Counted from the stretch's first letter, positions 1 through 8,646 are shown. The stretch is DNA of 64,000 nucleotides from Streptomyces griseoluteus (GCF_004784465.1 NZ_SRRU01000001.1:930001-994000); one strand, 5' to 3'. Notes: generated by a model not told the origin, from the letters alone. A program made the numbers and translations.

Positions 1-1
1 T

Positions 2-715
2 CTCGGCGGCGATCACCTGCTGGGCGTCGAGCCGGTCAACGGCCGCGACATCCTCGCCCGCATCCTCTACGGGGCGCAGATCTCGCTCCTGGTCGGCTTC
101 CTGTCGGCCGTGGTGGCCGTCGCCCTCGGCACCGTGCTCGGCATCCTCGCCGGGTTCTTCGGCGGCTGGGTCGACTCCGTGATCAGCCGGGTGATGGACG
201 GACTGCTGGCCTTCCCGCAGCTCCTGTTCATCATCGCGCTCGTCTCCGTGATGCCCAACAGCATGCTGGGGCTCAGCGGTTCGGCCGTACGCGTCTTCGT
301 GATGATCCTGGTCATCGGCTTCTTCGGCTGGCCGTACATCGGCCGCGTGGTGCGCGGCCAGACCCTCTCGCTGCGTGAGCGCGAGTACGTCGACGCGGCC
401 CGCTCGCTGGGCGCCGGACGGTTCTACATCCTGTTCAAGGAGCTGCTGCCCAACCTGGTCGCGCCGATCATCGTCTACTCCACGATGATGATCCCGACCA
501 ACATCCTCACCGAGGCGGCCCTGAGCTTCCTGGGCGTGGGCGTCAAGCCGCCCACCGCCTCCTGGGGTCAGATGCTCTCGAACGCGATCGACTACTACGA
601 CTCGGACCCCATGTACATGGTGGTCCCCGGTGTGGCGATCTTCATCACCGTTCTTGCCTTCAACCTGTTCGGCGACGGCGTCCGGGATGCCCTGGACCCC
701 AAGGCTTCCCGCTGA
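2..715 (+). CDS. Peptide ABC transporter permease (DppC/OppC type), 5' end outside window
   Basis: Inner-membrane permease of a dipeptide/oligopeptide importer. The reading frame is open from base 2, so the start lies upstream of the window. The first visible residues (around GRDILARILYGAQISLLVG) are the conserved stretch before the second membrane span in DppC-like proteins. The EAA loop that contacts the ATPases is visible near positions 385-435 (EYVDAARSLGAGR followed by a hydrophobic segment), and the C-terminus ends with the family-typical GDGVRDALDPK. It is followed after 71 bp by its likely substrate-binding protein, and the partner permease and both ATPases lie downstream, so it is part of a five-gene peptide transporter. 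The substrate cannot be read from sequence. Confidence 0.93.
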   Translation, partial: LGGDHLLGVEPVNGRDILARILYGAQISLLVGFLSAVVAVALGTVLGILAGFFGGWVDSVISRVMDGLLAFPQLLFIIALVSVMPNSMLGLSGSAVRVFVMILVIGFFGWPYIGRVVRGQTLSLREREYVDAARSLGAGRFYILFKELLPNLVAPIIVYSTMMIPTNILTEAALSFLGVGVKPPTASWGQMLSNAIDYYDSDPMYMVVPGVAIFITVLAFNLFGDGVRDALDPKASR

Positions 716-786
716 CCACGCCGTACCCCCAAGCGACCCGTGGAACCAGCACGGGGTCTCTCATCAATTCCGGAGGAACCGAGATC

Positions 787-2574
787 GTGACTACCCAGCG
801 CACCTCAGGGCGGGCCAAGCGGACCGCGGCCGCTGCCGCCGTGGTCGCCGCACTGCTGACCACGGCCGCGTGCGGCGGCGGCGACGACGGCGGTTCGAAG
901 AACGGTGCGGCCGGCTTCGACGCGGCCAACAACAAGGTCGCCCAGGCGTCCGAGGCCAAGAAGGGCGGCACCCTGCGCTTCGGGTCCGTCCAGGACGCCG
1001 ACTCGTGGGACACCACCCGTGGCTACTACGGCTTCATGTGGAACTTCTCCCGCTACTACAGCCGCCAGCTCGTCACCAACAAGACCGAGGCCGGCGCCGC
1101 GGGTGCCGAGATCACCCCGGACCTCGCCACCGGTGTCGCCAAGGTCACCGACGACGGCAAGACCTACACGTACACCCTGCGTGACGGTGTGACGTGGGAG
1201 GACGGCAAGCCGATCACGTCGAAGGACGTCAAGTACGGCATCGAGCGCGTGTGGGCGCAGGACGTGCTCTCCGGCGGTCCGACCTACCTGAAGGAGGTCC
1301 TTGACCCCAAGGGTGAGTACAAGGGCCCCTACAAGGACAAGGCCAAGGACCACCTGGGTCTGAAGTCCATCAAGACCCCGGACGACAAGACCATCGTCTT
1401 CCACCTCCCGCAGGCCAACTCGGACTTCGAGGAGATGCTGGCGCTGACCTCGGGTTCCCCGGTCCGCCAGGACAAGGACACCAAGTCCAAGTACGGTCTG
1501 CACCCGTTCTCCTCGGGCCCGTACAAGTTCGCGTCCTACAGCCCCGGCAAGGACCTCAAGCTGGTCCGCAACGCCAACTGGAAGGCGTCCTCGGACCCCG
1601 TCCGCAAGGCGTACCCGGACGCGATCACCATCAAGTTCTTCTCCAACGCCAATGACCTGGACCAGCGTCTGATCAACGGCGACCTGGACATCGACCTGGC
1701 CCAGACCGGCATGTCGCCCCAGGGCCGCACGGTCGCCCTGAAGAAGCACAAGGGCAACCTGGACAACCCGGTCTCCGGTTACGTCCGTTACGCCGTCTTC
1801 CCGCAGAGCGTGAAGCCGTTCGACAACGAGCACTGCCGCAAGGCCGTGATCTACGGCGCCGACCACGTCTCGCTCCAGACCGCCCGTGGCGGCCCGGTCG
1901 CCGGCGGCGACATCGGCACCAACATGCTCCCGCCGTCGGTCCCCGGCGCCGAGGGCCAGAAGTACGACCCGTACGGGATCGCCGGTGCCAACAAGTCCGG
2001 CAACGTCGCCAAGGCCAAGGAAGAGCTGAAGGCCTGCGGCAAGCCGAAGGGCTTCAGCACCACCATCGCGGTGCGAAACAACAAGCCCGTCGAGGTGGCC
2101 ACCGCCCAGTCGATGCAGGCGGCGCTGAAGAAGATCGGCGTCAACGTCCAGATCGACCAGTACGACGGTGCCCAGACCCCCGGCATCATCGGCAGCCCCT
2201 CGAACGTGAAGAAGAAGGGCTACGGCATCATCATCATGGGCTGGGGCCCGGACTTCCCGTCCGTGCAGGGCTACGGTCTCCCGCTGTGGAACAGCAAGTA
2301 CATCCTCGAGAGCGGCAACAACAACTACGCCCTCATCAAGGACAAGAAGATCGACGGTCTCTTCACCGACTACGTCAAGACGCTGGACGACGCCGGCAAG
2401 ACCAAGATCGCCACTGAGATCAACCACAAGGTCATGGAGGGCGCGTACTACCTGCCCTTCACCTTCGAGAAGTTCCTGAACTGGCGCTCGGACCGCGTCG
2501 CGAACATCTACACGTCGAACGGCTACAGCGGCATGTACGACTTCGTCAACCTCGGTCTGAAGTCCTCGAAGTAA
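787..2574 (+). CDS. Peptide ABC transporter substrate-binding lipoprotein (SBP family 5)
   Basis: Extracytoplasmic solute receptor that captures peptides and hands them to the neighbouring permeases. The GTG start has a GGAGG ribosome binding site at 772-776. Residues 1-28 form a lipoprotein signal with basic n-region, alanine-rich h-region and lipobox TAAC, so Cys29 should be lipidated. The mature protein (595 aa in total) has the family 5 layout: the GGTLRFGSVQDADSWD strand near the N-terminus, the LRDGVTWEDGKPITSKDVKYGIER motif region, and a long C-terminal lobe. It lies between the two permease genes rather than at the operon head. A strong hairpin directly after its stop codon probably raises its level relative to the downstream genes. 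Ligand specificity (dipeptide, oligopeptide, other) is not resolved. Confidence 0.93.
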   Translation: MTTQRTSGRAKRTAAAAAVVAALLTTAACGGGDDGGSKNGAAGFDAANNKVAQASEAKKGGTLRFGSVQDADSWDTTRGYYGFMWNFSRYYSRQLVTNKTEAGAAGAEITPDLATGVAKVTDDGKTYTYTLRDGVTWEDGKPITSKDVKYGIERVWAQDVLSGGPTYLKEVLDPKGEYKGPYKDKAKDHLGLKSIKTPDDKTIVFHLPQANSDFEEMLALTSGSPVRQDKDTKSKYGLHPFSSGPYKFASYSPGKDLKLVRNANWKASSDPVRKAYPDAITIKFFSNANDLDQRLINGDLDIDLAQTGMSPQGRTVALKKHKGNLDNPVSGYVRYAVFPQSVKPFDNEHCRKAVIYGADHVSLQTARGGPVAGGDIGTNMLPPSVPGAEGQKYDPYGIAGANKSGNVAKAKEELKACGKPKGFSTTIAVRNNKPVEVATAQSMQAALKKIGVNVQIDQYDGAQTPGIIGSPSNVKKKGYGIIIMGWGPDFPSVQGYGLPLWNSKYILESGNNNYALIKDKKIDGLFTDYVKTLDDAGKTKIATEINHKVMEGAYYLPFTFEKFLNWRSDRVANIYTSNGYSGMYDFVNLGLKSSK

Positions 2575-2627
2575 CCCCGGCACACCCGCCGAACGGCACG
2601 AAAGGCAGGTGAAGGCCGGCGCGGCGA

Positions 2628-2666
2628 GACCGTGAACCGCCGGATGATCTCCGGCGGTTCACGGTC
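2628..2666 (+). terminator. Perfect 16-bp intercistronic hairpin after the binding-protein gene
   Basis: Arms 2628-2643 (GACCGTGAACCGCCGG) and 2651-2666 are exact reverse complements around a 7-nt loop. There is no T-run. It sits between the lipoprotein stop and the GTG of the next permease. It could be a partial terminator or an mRNA-stabilising 3' end that sets a high binding-protein to permease ratio, as known for other ABC operons. Confidence 0.8.
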
Positions 2667-2684
2667 CGCGGCGGGCCGTAAGCT

Positions 2685-3683
2685 GTGCTCGCTTACCTCA
2701 TCAGGCGGCTCTTCGCCGCCGCAGTGATGCTCGTGGTCATCGTCATGGTGGTCTTCGGCATCTTCTTCCTCGTCCCCAAGTGGGCGGGGGTCGACGTCGC
2801 CACGAGTTTCGTGGGCAAGCAGGCCGACCCCGCGGCAGTCGAGGCGATCCGGGAGAAGCTCGGTCTGAGCGACCCGATCTTCCAGCAGGTGTGGGAGTTC
2901 TTCAAGGGCATCTTCGTGGGCCGCACGTACGCGGCCGGCGGCGATGTCACCCACTGTGCTGCGCCGTGCTTCGGTTACTCGTTCCGCAGCGAACAGGCCA
3001 TCTGGCCGGTGCTGACGGACCGTTTCCCGGTCACGCTGTCCCTCGCGCTCGGCGCGGCGGTCCTGTGGCTGGTCTTCGGTGTCGCGGCGGGTGTCCTCTC
3101 CGCGCTCAAGCGGGGCACCCTGTGGGACCGCACCGCGATGGTGGTGGCGCTGGGCGGTGTCTCGCTCCCCATCTACTTCACCGGTCTGCTCTCCCTGGCG
3201 ATCTTCTCCTACGGGCTCGGTCTCATCGACGCGCAGTACGTGCCCCTGGAGGACAGCTTCAGCGGCTGGTTCGGCGGCATGATCCTGCCCTGGATCACCC
3301 TGGCCTTCCTGTACGCGGCGATGTACGCCCGGATCACCCGCGCCACCATGCTGGAGATCCTCGGCGAGGACTACATCCGCACCGCGCGTGCCAAGGGCCT
3401 CAAGGAGCAGACGGTCATCGGCAAGCACGCCATGCGTTCCACGATGACCCCCATCCTGACCATGCTCGGCATGGACCTCGGCGCCCTCATCGGCGGCGCG
3501 ATCCTGACCGAGACGACGTTCAGCCTGCCCGGCCTCGGCCAGGCCGTCCTCAACGCCATCAAGAATCAGGACCTGCCCGTCATCCTGGGCGTCACCCTGA
3601 TCACCTCGGTGGCGGTGCTGATAGCCAACCTCCTGGTGGACATCCTGTACGCCGTGATCGACCCGCGCGTGAGGCTCTCATGA
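2685..3683 (+). CDS. Peptide ABC transporter permease (DppB/OppB type)
   Basis: Second inner-membrane permease of the peptide importer, 332 aa. It opens with the family-typical MLAYLIRRLFAAAVMLVVI membrane span, carries an extracytoplasmic loop of about 80 residues before span 2, and has the EAA-type ATPase contact loop near positions 3380-3440 (EDYIRTARAKGLKEQTV). The end (DILYAVIDPRVRLS) is characteristic of DppB. An in-frame TAA at 2679-2681 means the GTG at 2685 is the first possible start, and no ribosome binding site precedes it, which may limit translation. The stop overlaps the ATG of the next ATPase gene (ATGA), indicating translational coupling. Confidence 0.92.
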   Translation: MLAYLIRRLFAAAVMLVVIVMVVFGIFFLVPKWAGVDVATSFVGKQADPAAVEAIREKLGLSDPIFQQVWEFFKGIFVGRTYAAGGDVTHCAAPCFGYSFRSEQAIWPVLTDRFPVTLSLALGAAVLWLVFGVAAGVLSALKRGTLWDRTAMVVALGGVSLPIYFTGLLSLAIFSYGLGLIDAQYVPLEDSFSGWFGGMILPWITLAFLYAAMYARITRATMLEILGEDYIRTARAKGLKEQTVIGKHAMRSTMTPILTMLGMDLGALIGGAILTETTFSLPGLGQAVLNAIKNQDLPVILGVTLITSVAVLIANLLVDILYAVIDPRVRLS

Positions 3684-4777
3684 CCGAACTCAGCAAGACC
3701 GGAGCCGCGGTGGGCGAGCCCACCGACCCCACGACCGCCGGCAAGGCGTTCCTGGACGTGCGCGACCTGAAGGTGCACTTCCCGACCGACGACGGCCTGG
3801 TCAAGTCCGTCGACGGACTGACCTTCACGCTGGAGAAGGGCAAGACCCTCGGCATCGTGGGTGAGTCCGGCTCCGGCAAGTCGGTCACCTCGCTCGGCAT
3901 CATGGGCCTGCACACGGCCGGCCAGTACGGCAAGCAGAAGGCCCGCATCTCCGGCGAGATCTGGCTGAACGGCACCGAGCTGCTGTCGGCCGACCCCGAC
4001 CAGGTGCGCCGGATGCGCGGCCGCGAGATGGCGATGATCTTCCAGGACCCGCTGTCCGCGCTGCACCCGTACTACACGATCGGCCAGCAGATCGTGGAGG
4101 CGTACCGCATCCACCACAAGGTCGACAAGAAGACCGCGCGCAAGCGCGCGATCGAGATGCTCGACCGGGTGGGCATCCCCCAGCCGGACAAGCGGGTGGA
4201 CAGCTACCCGCACGAGTTCTCCGGCGGTATGCGCCAGCGCGCCATGATCGCCATGTCGCTGGTGAACAACCCCGAGCTGCTCATCGCCGACGAGCCGACG
4301 ACCGCCCTGGACGTGACCGTCCAGGCGCAGATCCTCGACCTCATCCGCGACCTCCAGAAGGAGTTCGGCTCCGCGGTCATCGTCATCACCCACGACCTGG
4401 GCGTCGTCGCCGAACTCGCCGACGACATCCTCGTGATGTACGGCGGACGCTGTGTCGAGCGGGGACCGGCGGAGAAGGTGTTCTACGAGCCCCGGCACCC
4501 CTACACCTGGGGCCTGCTCGGTTCCATGCCGCGGCTCGACCGCGAGCAGCAGGACCGCCTGATCCCGGTGAAGGGCTCCCCGCCCTCCCTGATCAACATC
4601 CCGTCCGGCTGCGCCTTCAACCCGCGCTGCCCGTACGCCGACCTCCCCAAGGACAACGTGACCCGCACGGTCCGCCCCGAGCTGACCCAGGTCGGCAGCA
4701 CGCACTGGGCCGCCTGCCACATGAGCACGGAGCAGCGGGAGCGGATCTGGACCGAAGAGATTGCGCCGAAGCTGTGA
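3680..4777 (+). CDS. Peptide ABC transporter ATP-binding protein (DppD/OppD type)
   Basis: Cytoplasmic ATPase subunit, 365 aa, one of the two nucleotide-binding proteins that power the peptide importer. Visible motifs in order are Walker A (GESGSGKS), Q-loop region (MIFQDPLSALHP), signature (FSGGMRQR), Walker B (LLIADEPTTALD) and the switch histidine (VIVITHDLG). The C-terminal extension has the oligopeptide-transporter cysteine cluster (CAFNPRCPYAD ... CHM), which in relatives can bind an Fe-S cluster. The start at 3680 is chosen because it overlaps the previous stop (ATGA) and because the upstream part of the open frame is only a shadow of the permease gene. The stop overlaps the next start (GTGA). 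Confidence 0.95.
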   Translation: MTELSKTGAAVGEPTDPTTAGKAFLDVRDLKVHFPTDDGLVKSVDGLTFTLEKGKTLGIVGESGSGKSVTSLGIMGLHTAGQYGKQKARISGEIWLNGTELLSADPDQVRRMRGREMAMIFQDPLSALHPYYTIGQQIVEAYRIHHKVDKKTARKRAIEMLDRVGIPQPDKRVDSYPHEFSGGMRQRAMIAMSLVNNPELLIADEPTTALDVTVQAQILDLIRDLQKEFGSAVIVITHDLGVVAELADDILVMYGGRCVERGPAEKVFYEPRHPYTWGLLGSMPRLDREQQDRLIPVKGSPPSLINIPSGCAFNPRCPYADLPKDNVTRTVRPELTQVGSTHWAACHMSTEQRERIWTEEIAPKL

Positions 4778-6291
4778 GCGACGAGAAGGCAGTGACGATT
4801 CCCGCGCAGGCCAAGAGCGCCGACAGCGCGGACGGCGAGATCCTGCTGAAGGTCAGCGGCCTGAAGAGGCACTTCCCCATCAAGAAGGGGCTGCTCCAGC
4901 GCCAGGTCGGCGCGGTGCACGCGGTCGACGGCATCGACTTCGAGGTGCGCGCCGGTGAAACCCTGGGCGTCGTGGGCGAGTCGGGCTGCGGCAAGTCCAC
5001 GATGGGCCGGCTGATCACCCGCCTGGACGAGCCGACCGCGGGCACCATCGAGTTCGAGGGCAAGGACATCACGCACCTCGGGGTCTCGGGCATGCGCCCG
5101 ATGCGCCGCGACGTGCAGATGGTCTTCCAGGACCCGTACTCCTCGCTGAACCCCCGGCACACCATCGGCACCATCATCGGGGCCCCCTTCCGGCTCCAGG
5201 GTGTCGAGCCCGAGGGCGGCATCAAGAAGGAGGTCCAGCGGCTGCTGTCGGTCGTGGGTCTCAACCCCGAGCACTACAACCGCTACCCCCACGAGTTCTC
5301 CGGCGGCCAGCGCCAGCGCATCGGTATCGCCCGCGCGCTCGCGCTGAAGCCGAAGCTGGTCGTGGCGGACGAGCCGGTGTCCGCGCTGGACGTGTCGATC
5401 CAGGCCCAGGTCGTCAACCTCATGGACGACCTCCAGGAGGAACTGGGTCTGACGTACGTGATCATCGCGCACGACCTCTCGGTCGTCCGGCACGTCTCGG
5501 ACCGGATCGCGGTGATGTACCTCGGCAAGATGGTCGAGATCGCGGACCGCACCTCGCTGTACGAGGCGCCGATGCACCCGTACACCAAGGCGCTCATGTC
5601 GGCCGTGCCGATCCCGGACCCCAAGCGCCGGGGCGCCAAGAGCGAGCGCATCCTGCTCCGCGGTGACGTGCCCTCGCCGATCTCGCCGCCGTCGGGGTGC
5701 CGGTTCCACACCCGGTGCTGGAAGGCGACGGAGATCTGCAAGACCACCGAGCCCCAGCTCCTGGAGCTGCGGCCGGGTCAGCGGGTCGCCTGCCACCACC
5801 CCGAGAACTTCGCCGACCAGGCCCCGCAGGACACCGTCCTGCTGACGGCGGCGAAGGAGGCTTCCGAGCTGGTGCCGGACGCGGTGCTGGAGGAGTCGGC
5901 GGAGACGTCGGCCGCCGTCGCGGCGGAGGTCGCGGAGACCACCGCCACGAAGGAGCCGGAGGCCGAGAAGCCTTCCGTGACCAAGGCCGAGGAGACCAAG
6001 GTCGAGAAGGTCGAGGCCCAGAAGGTCGAGAAGACCGAGGCGGCCGAGAAGCCTTCTGTGACCAAGGTCGAGGAGACCAAGGTGGAGAAGACCGAGGCGG
6101 CCGAGAAGCCTTCTGGGACCGAGGTCGCGGAGACCAAGGTGGAGAAGACCGAGGCGGCCGAGAAGCCTTCTGTGACCGAGGTCGCGGAGACCAAGGCCGA
6201 GAAGGCGGGCACCGAAGAGGTCGAGAAGGCCGAGGCCGAGAAGCCCGGCACCGAGAAGTCCGGCACCGAGAAGGCTGCCGACGACAAGTGA
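4774..6291 (+). CDS. Peptide ABC transporter ATP-binding protein (DppF/OppF type) with long repetitive C-terminal tail
   Basis: Second ATPase subunit of the importer, 505 aa, whereas members of this family are usually about 320-360 aa. Residues 1 to about 350 are a complete DppF: Walker A (GESGCGKS), Q-loop (MVFQDPYSSLNP), signature (FSGGQRQR), Walker B (LVVADEPVSALD), switch His (IIAHDLS) and the C-terminal cysteine motif (CRFHTRCWKATEIC ... CHH). About 150 additional residues follow, rich in Lys, Glu, Ala, Thr and Val. They include three tandem 19-residue units (KTEAAEKPS[VG]T[KE]V[EA]ETKxE) and partial flanking copies. The tail is predicted to be disordered or helical; its role is unknown. 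The GTG start overlaps the previous stop. Confidence 0.94.
   Translation: MSDEKAVTIPAQAKSADSADGEILLKVSGLKRHFPIKKGLLQRQVGAVHAVDGIDFEVRAGETLGVVGESGCGKSTMGRLITRLDEPTAGTIEFEGKDITHLGVSGMRPMRRDVQMVFQDPYSSLNPRHTIGTIIGAPFRLQGVEPEGGIKKEVQRLLSVVGLNPEHYNRYPHEFSGGQRQRIGIARALALKPKLVVADEPVSALDVSIQAQVVNLMDDLQEELGLTYVIIAHDLSVVRHVSDRIAVMYLGKMVEIADRTSLYEAPMHPYTKALMSAVPIPDPKRRGAKSERILLRGDVPSPISPPSGCRFHTRCWKATEICKTTEPQLLELRPGQRVACHHPENFADQAPQDTVLLTAAKEASELVPDAVLEESAETSAAVAAEVAETTATKEPEAEKPSVTKAEETKVEKVEAQKVEKTEAAEKPSVTKVEETKVEKTEAAEKPSGTEVAETKVEKTEAAEKPSVTEVAETKAEKAGTEEVEKAEAEKPGTEKSGTEKAADDK
6031..6201 (+). repeat. Three tandem 57-bp repeats encoding a 19-aa K/E/A unit
   Basis: Units at 6031-6087, 6088-6144 and 6145-6201 each begin AAGACCGAGGCGGCCGAGAA and are nearly identical at DNA level, with a few substitutions that change residues 10, 12 and 14 of the unit. 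Degenerate copies extend upstream to about 5956. The DNA-level identity implies recent duplication, so copy number is likely variable between strains. Confidence 0.93.
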
Positions 6292-6294
6292 GCC

Positions 6295-6322
6295 GGCGGC
6301 CGCCGTTCGCCCGGCGGCCGCC
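6295..6322 (+). terminator. Hairpin at end of peptide transporter operon
   Basis: Two copies of GGCGGCCGCC (6295-6304 and 6313-6322) are complementary to each other around an 8-nt loop, three bases after the last ATPase stop. No T-run, as usual in this genome. Confidence 0.65.
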
Positions 6323-6369
6323 CCTCCTGCCTTGCTTCGCAAGGCCCGCACCCCGCGACAGGTCAGAAT

Positions 6370-7035
6370 GTGTGGGTGCAGCTCGATCAGATCTTCAGTC
6401 CCTCCGTCCAGCACACGCTCGATGTCATCGGCATCTTCGTGTTCGCCATCTCCGGCGCCCTGCTGGCCGTCCGCAAGAACTTCGACGTCTTCGGGATGGC
6501 CGTGCTCGCCGAGGTGACCGCGCTGGGCGGAGGGCTCTTGCGTGACCTGATCATCGGGGCCGTGCCCCCGGCCGCCTTCACCGACCTCGGGTTCTTCGTC
6601 ACCCCGCTGCTCGCCACCGTCGTGGTCTTCTTCCTCCACCCGCACGTGGAGCGCATCCAGGCGGCGGTGCTCGTCTTCGACGCGGCCGGACTCGGCCTGT
6701 TCTGCGTCACCGGCACGACCAAGGCGTACAGCCACGGACTCGGCCTGACCGCCTCCGCCACCCTGGGCCTCGCCACCGCCGTCGGCGGCGGTGTGCTGCG
6801 CGACGTGCTCGCCAACGAGGTGCCCTCGCTGCTGCGCTGGGACCGCGACCTGTACGCGGTGCCCGCGATCGTCGGCGCCACGATGGTGGTGCTGTGCATC
6901 CGCTTCGACGCGCTGACCTCCCTCACCAGCGGACTCGCCGCGGCCACCGCGTTCGTGCTGCGCCTGCTGGCCATGAAGTTCCACTGGCGGGCGCCACGCG
7001 CCTGGAACCGGCGCTCCACGGTCACGGAAGAGTGA
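6370..7035 (+). CDS. TRIC-type cation channel family membrane protein (UPF0126/YadS-like)
   Basis: A polytopic membrane protein of 221 aa with two repeated halves, each of about three spans, and the glycine-rich signatures of the TRIC channel family: DVIGIFVFAISGALLAVRKNFDVFG with GGGLLRD in the first half, and DAAGLGLFCVTGTTKA with GGGVLRD in the second. Prokaryotic members form trimeric monovalent cation channels. The physiological role in bacteria is unclear. The start could be the GTG at 6370 or, six codons' worth of evidence aside, the GTG at 6376; a CAGAAT hexamer at 6364-6369 would fit leaderless initiation at 6376. The gene is monocistronic, placed after the transporter terminator. 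Confidence 0.85.
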   Translation: MWVQLDQIFSPSVQHTLDVIGIFVFAISGALLAVRKNFDVFGMAVLAEVTALGGGLLRDLIIGAVPPAAFTDLGFFVTPLLATVVVFFLHPHVERIQAAVLVFDAAGLGLFCVTGTTKAYSHGLGLTASATLGLATAVGGGVLRDVLANEVPSLLRWDRDLYAVPAIVGATMVVLCIRFDALTSLTSGLAAATAFVLRLLAMKFHWRAPRAWNRRSTVTEE

Positions 7036-7101
7036 GCCGCCTGTCCAGGGCTGTTCATGTGCCCGAAACGCAGAAAGCTACCGCTTAGTAATTAGCTGTT
7101 G

Positions 7102-7107
7102 TACCGT
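7102..7107 (+). promoter_or_regulatory. -10-like hexamer TACCGT for the thioesterase gene
   Basis: TACCGT ends 7 nt before the ATG at 7115 and no ribosome binding site is present, which fits a leaderless transcript. No clear -35 is visible. Confidence 0.45.
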
Positions 7108-7114
7108 TTCACCC

Positions 7115-7975
7115 ATGCCAGAAGCAGCCTCAGCCCCCGCCACTCGAGCCGTGATCGGCGACAGCGAGTTCGACCGTGACACCGAGGTCGTCCGGCGCGC
7201 GCCCGGCGTCTACGACATCGACCTCTCGGCCGGCTGGACCATCATCAGCGCCGTCAACGGCGGCTACCTGCTGGCCGTGCTCGGCCGGGCCCTCGCGGAC
7301 ACCCTCCCGCATCCGGACCCGTTCACCGTCTCCGCGCACTACCTGACGGCCTCCCAGCCCGGCCCCGCGGTCATCCGCACCGAGACCGTGCGCACCGGCC
7401 GCACCCTCTCCACCGGCCAGGCGTCCCTCTACCAGTACGACGCCGAGGGCAACGAGGTGGAGCGCATCCGCGTCCTCGCCTCGTACGGCGATCTCGCCGC
7501 GCTCCCCGACGACGTGCGGACGAGTGCCGTACCGCCCGCGATGCCGCCCCTGGAGCGCTGCCTCGGCCCGGCCGACGGTCCGGCGCCGGTGGACGGCAGT
7601 TCGGCCATCACCGAGCGGCTGATGCTCAAGCTGGACCCGGCCACCGTCGGCTGGGCGGTCGGCGCGCCCTCGGGCAAGGGGGAGATGCGGGCCTGGTTCG
7701 GGCTGGCCGACGGCCGGGACGCGGACCCCTTCTCGCTGCTGCTCGCGGTGGACGCGCTGCCGCCGACCGCGTTCGAGATCGGGCTGACCGGCTGGGTGCC
7801 GACCGTGGAACTGACCGTGCACGTGCGGCACCGGCCCGCGCCGGGTCCGCTGCGGGTGTCCATCACCACGCGCAACCTGGCCGGCGGCTTCCTGGAGGAG
7901 GACGCCGAGGTCTGGGACAGCGAGGACCGGCTGGTCGCCCAGTCCCGCCAGCTCGCGCGCGTGCGCCTGGGCTGA
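7115..7975 (+). CDS. Acyl-CoA thioesterase family protein (double hot-dog)
   Basis: 286-aa cytoplasmic protein with two hot-dog halves. The N-terminal half contains the NGGYLLAVLGRAL helix, which packs in the hot-dog fold, followed by strands (PFTVSAHYLTASQPGPAVIRTETV); the C-terminal half ends with the TVELTVHVRHRP and GFLEEDAEVWDSEDRLVAQSRQLARV strands typical of TesB-like thioesterases. It probably hydrolyses acyl-CoA to free acid and CoA; chain length is unknown. Twelve bases separate its stop from the stop of the convergent FabR-like regulator gene, which suggests a connection with fatty acid or acyl-CoA metabolism. The ATG lacks a ribosome binding site and lies 7 nt after a TACCGT hexamer. 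Confidence 0.8.
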   Translation: MPEAASAPATRAVIGDSEFDRDTEVVRRAPGVYDIDLSAGWTIISAVNGGYLLAVLGRALADTLPHPDPFTVSAHYLTASQPGPAVIRTETVRTGRTLSTGQASLYQYDAEGNEVERIRVLASYGDLAALPDDVRTSAVPPAMPPLERCLGPADGPAPVDGSSAITERLMLKLDPATVGWAVGAPSGKGEMRAWFGLADGRDADPFSLLLAVDALPPTAFEIGLTGWVPTVELTVHVRHRPAPGPLRVSITTRNLAGGFLEEDAEVWDSEDRLVAQSRQLARVRLG

Positions 7976-7987
7976 ACCGCCCTGTGA

Positions 7988-8635
7988 TCACCGCTCGGCG
8001 GGCGCCTCCTGGTCCATCCAGTGCCTGCTGCCCAGCGTGATCAGGCGCAGTTGCCGGACGGCCAGCCGGGTCACCCGCTCCCACTCGCCCTGCGGGGCCT
8101 CCAGCGCCTCCAGGAAGAGCTGGGCGGTGATGAGCATCTGGTCGACGTAGAGATGCGCGAGCATCGTCAGGTCGTCGTCACCCCAGCCCTCCGACTCGCG
8201 GTTCAGGGCCAGTTCGGCCTTCACCTCCTCGGTGAAGCGCGCGAGCTGGTCCCGGATCGCCTCGCGCACCGGCTGCACTCCGCCGTGCCGCTCGCGGGCG
8301 ATGAAGCGGACGTGCGCCGGGAAGGCCCGTACATGCTGGTCGATCAACTCGACCGCGCGGCCGATGCGTTCCTCCGAGTCGTTCGCCGCCGACACCGTCG
8401 GCCCCACCATCGGGTGCAGGCTGCCCAGTGCCTCGTCGACCAGGGCCACCCCGAGATCCGCGATGGAGCGGAAGTGCCGGTAGAACGCGGTCGGCGCCAC
8501 CCCCACGGCACGGGTCACCTCGCGCAGCCCCAGACTGCTCAGGCTCTGCTCCTCAAGCAGCACCAGGGCCGCGTCCAGGAACGCCTGACGGGTCTTCTGC
8601 TTCTGGGCCTGCCGGATGCCGAGGGTGTGACTCAT
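7988..8635 (-). CDS. TetR-family transcriptional regulator, FabR-like
   Basis: 215-aa repressor with an N-terminal helix-turn-helix (residues about 12-60, core LGLREVTRAVGVAPTAFYRHFRSIADLG). The sequence through VALVDEAL, the RFIARERHG segment and the C-terminal RLITLGSRHW strongly resembles E. coli FabR, which represses unsaturated fatty acid synthesis. It is transcribed divergently from two small membrane-protein genes. The shared 121-bp intergenic region contains three AACAAC/GTGTT-like sites, one directly in front of this start, so autoregulation and control of the small genes are likely. Regulation of lipid or envelope genes is an inference from the FabR likeness. Confidence 0.87.
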   Translation of the reverse strand: MSHTLGIRQAQKQKTRQAFLDAALVLLEEQSLSSLGLREVTRAVGVAPTAFYRHFRSIADLGVALVDEALGSLHPMVGPTVSAANDSEERIGRAVELIDQHVRAFPAHVRFIARERHGGVQPVREAIRDQLARFTEEVKAELALNRESEGWGDDDLTMLAHLYVDQMLITAQLFLEALEAPQGEWERVTRLAVRQLRLITLGSRHWMDQEAPAER

Positions 8636-8646
8636 GTCATCCAGTT

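Noticed and set aside
805..2583. 592-aa open frame opposite the substrate-binding protein
   Set aside because: Valine/leucine/arginine-rich antisense shadow typical of GC-rich genes; the plus-strand protein has a signal, lipobox and family motifs.
4501..6984. 827-aa minus-strand open frame, including an impressive Leu-Gly repeat
   Set aside because: It is antisense to two clear genes; the repeat is just the complement of the 57-bp repeats in the ATPase tail.
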